This document shows positions 5,052-5,144 of a stretch of 5,144 nt of DNA, one piece after another. A program made the translations under genes and the position numbers. Numbering within the stretch: position 1 is the stretch's first letter; the number at the start of each line of letters is the position of its first letter. The stretch covers positions 1 through 5,144 of the forward strand of contig JAJFMS010000345.1 in the NCBI GenBank assembly GCA_020696885.1, read 5' to 3'. The notes below the pieces were generated by a model. It was not told the origin of the DNA and did no database searches. It worked only from the letters and a program-made list of their open reading frames with translations. The stretch comes from Armatimonadota bacterium (GTDB lineage: Bacteria > Armatimonadota > SYMT01).

Positions 5052-5144
5052 TATGAATGGGTCTACGGCATCTCGGCCGGCGTTACGCGCAGGGAACCGG
5101 TAGACCGTGTCGAATTCTCTCGCGAGGTGGATGCCGGGTGAGCA

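Noticed and set aside
5060..5106. Inverted repeat GGTCTAC (5060-5066) / GTAGACC (5100-5106)
   Set aside because: Only 7 bp with a 33-base loop and mismatches on both sides; within chance expectation for this GC-rich DNA.

Overview
The window is high-GC bacterial DNA, roughly two thirds G+C by eye. It carries four complete protein-coding genes and no RNA gene, transposase, phage gene or CRISPR array that I can recognise. Two gene products have clear Sec-type signal peptides, one of them on a DUF1080 protein, and the spacers contain short-period, low-complexity repeats. Together these suggest an environmental bacterium of the Armatimonadota, Planctomycetota, Acidobacteriota or Verrucomicrobiota kind. 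I lean weakly to Armatimonadota, but this is an inference from gene flavour and no marker gene is present.

Layout, left to right: (1) a perfect 8-bp tandem array (unit ACCTGAAC, 11.4 copies) that runs off the left edge and stops just before the ribosome-binding site of the first gene. (2) A cytoplasmic M24-family Xaa-Pro peptidase with all five metal ligands (103-1179, +). (3) A 206-bp spacer with period-9 and period-10 degenerate repeats and a possibly folded leader. (4) An exported DUF1080 / 3-keto-disaccharide-hydrolase-like protein with a GTG start (1386-2258, +). (5) A 202-bp spacer that opens with a strong 18-bp stem-loop. (6) An exported, cysteine-free protein made of about 11-13 TPR-like repeats (2461-4149, +). 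Its start should be the GTG at 2461, not the TTG at 2419. (7) A convergent junction of only 22 bp, where the TPR gene's stop codon lies in the loop of a perfect 9-bp hairpin. (8) A class I SAM-dependent methyltransferase on the minus strand (4172-4879). (9) A 265-bp spacer upstream of the methyltransferase with a perfect 21-bp inverted repeat whose arms are themselves built from 8-bp units.

The four genes do not form an obvious pathway or operon. The three plus-strand genes are separated by about 200 bp each and have their own ribosome-binding sites, so they are probably independent units. No undescribed defence, mobile or biosynthetic system is visible. The most distinctive content is outside the genes: short-period direct repeats (8, 9 and 10 bp) recur in three of the four non-coding stretches, in one case arranged as a large inverted repeat. 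The 38-residue TPR variant with a regularly placed Leu/Ile-Pro is the most distinctive protein feature.
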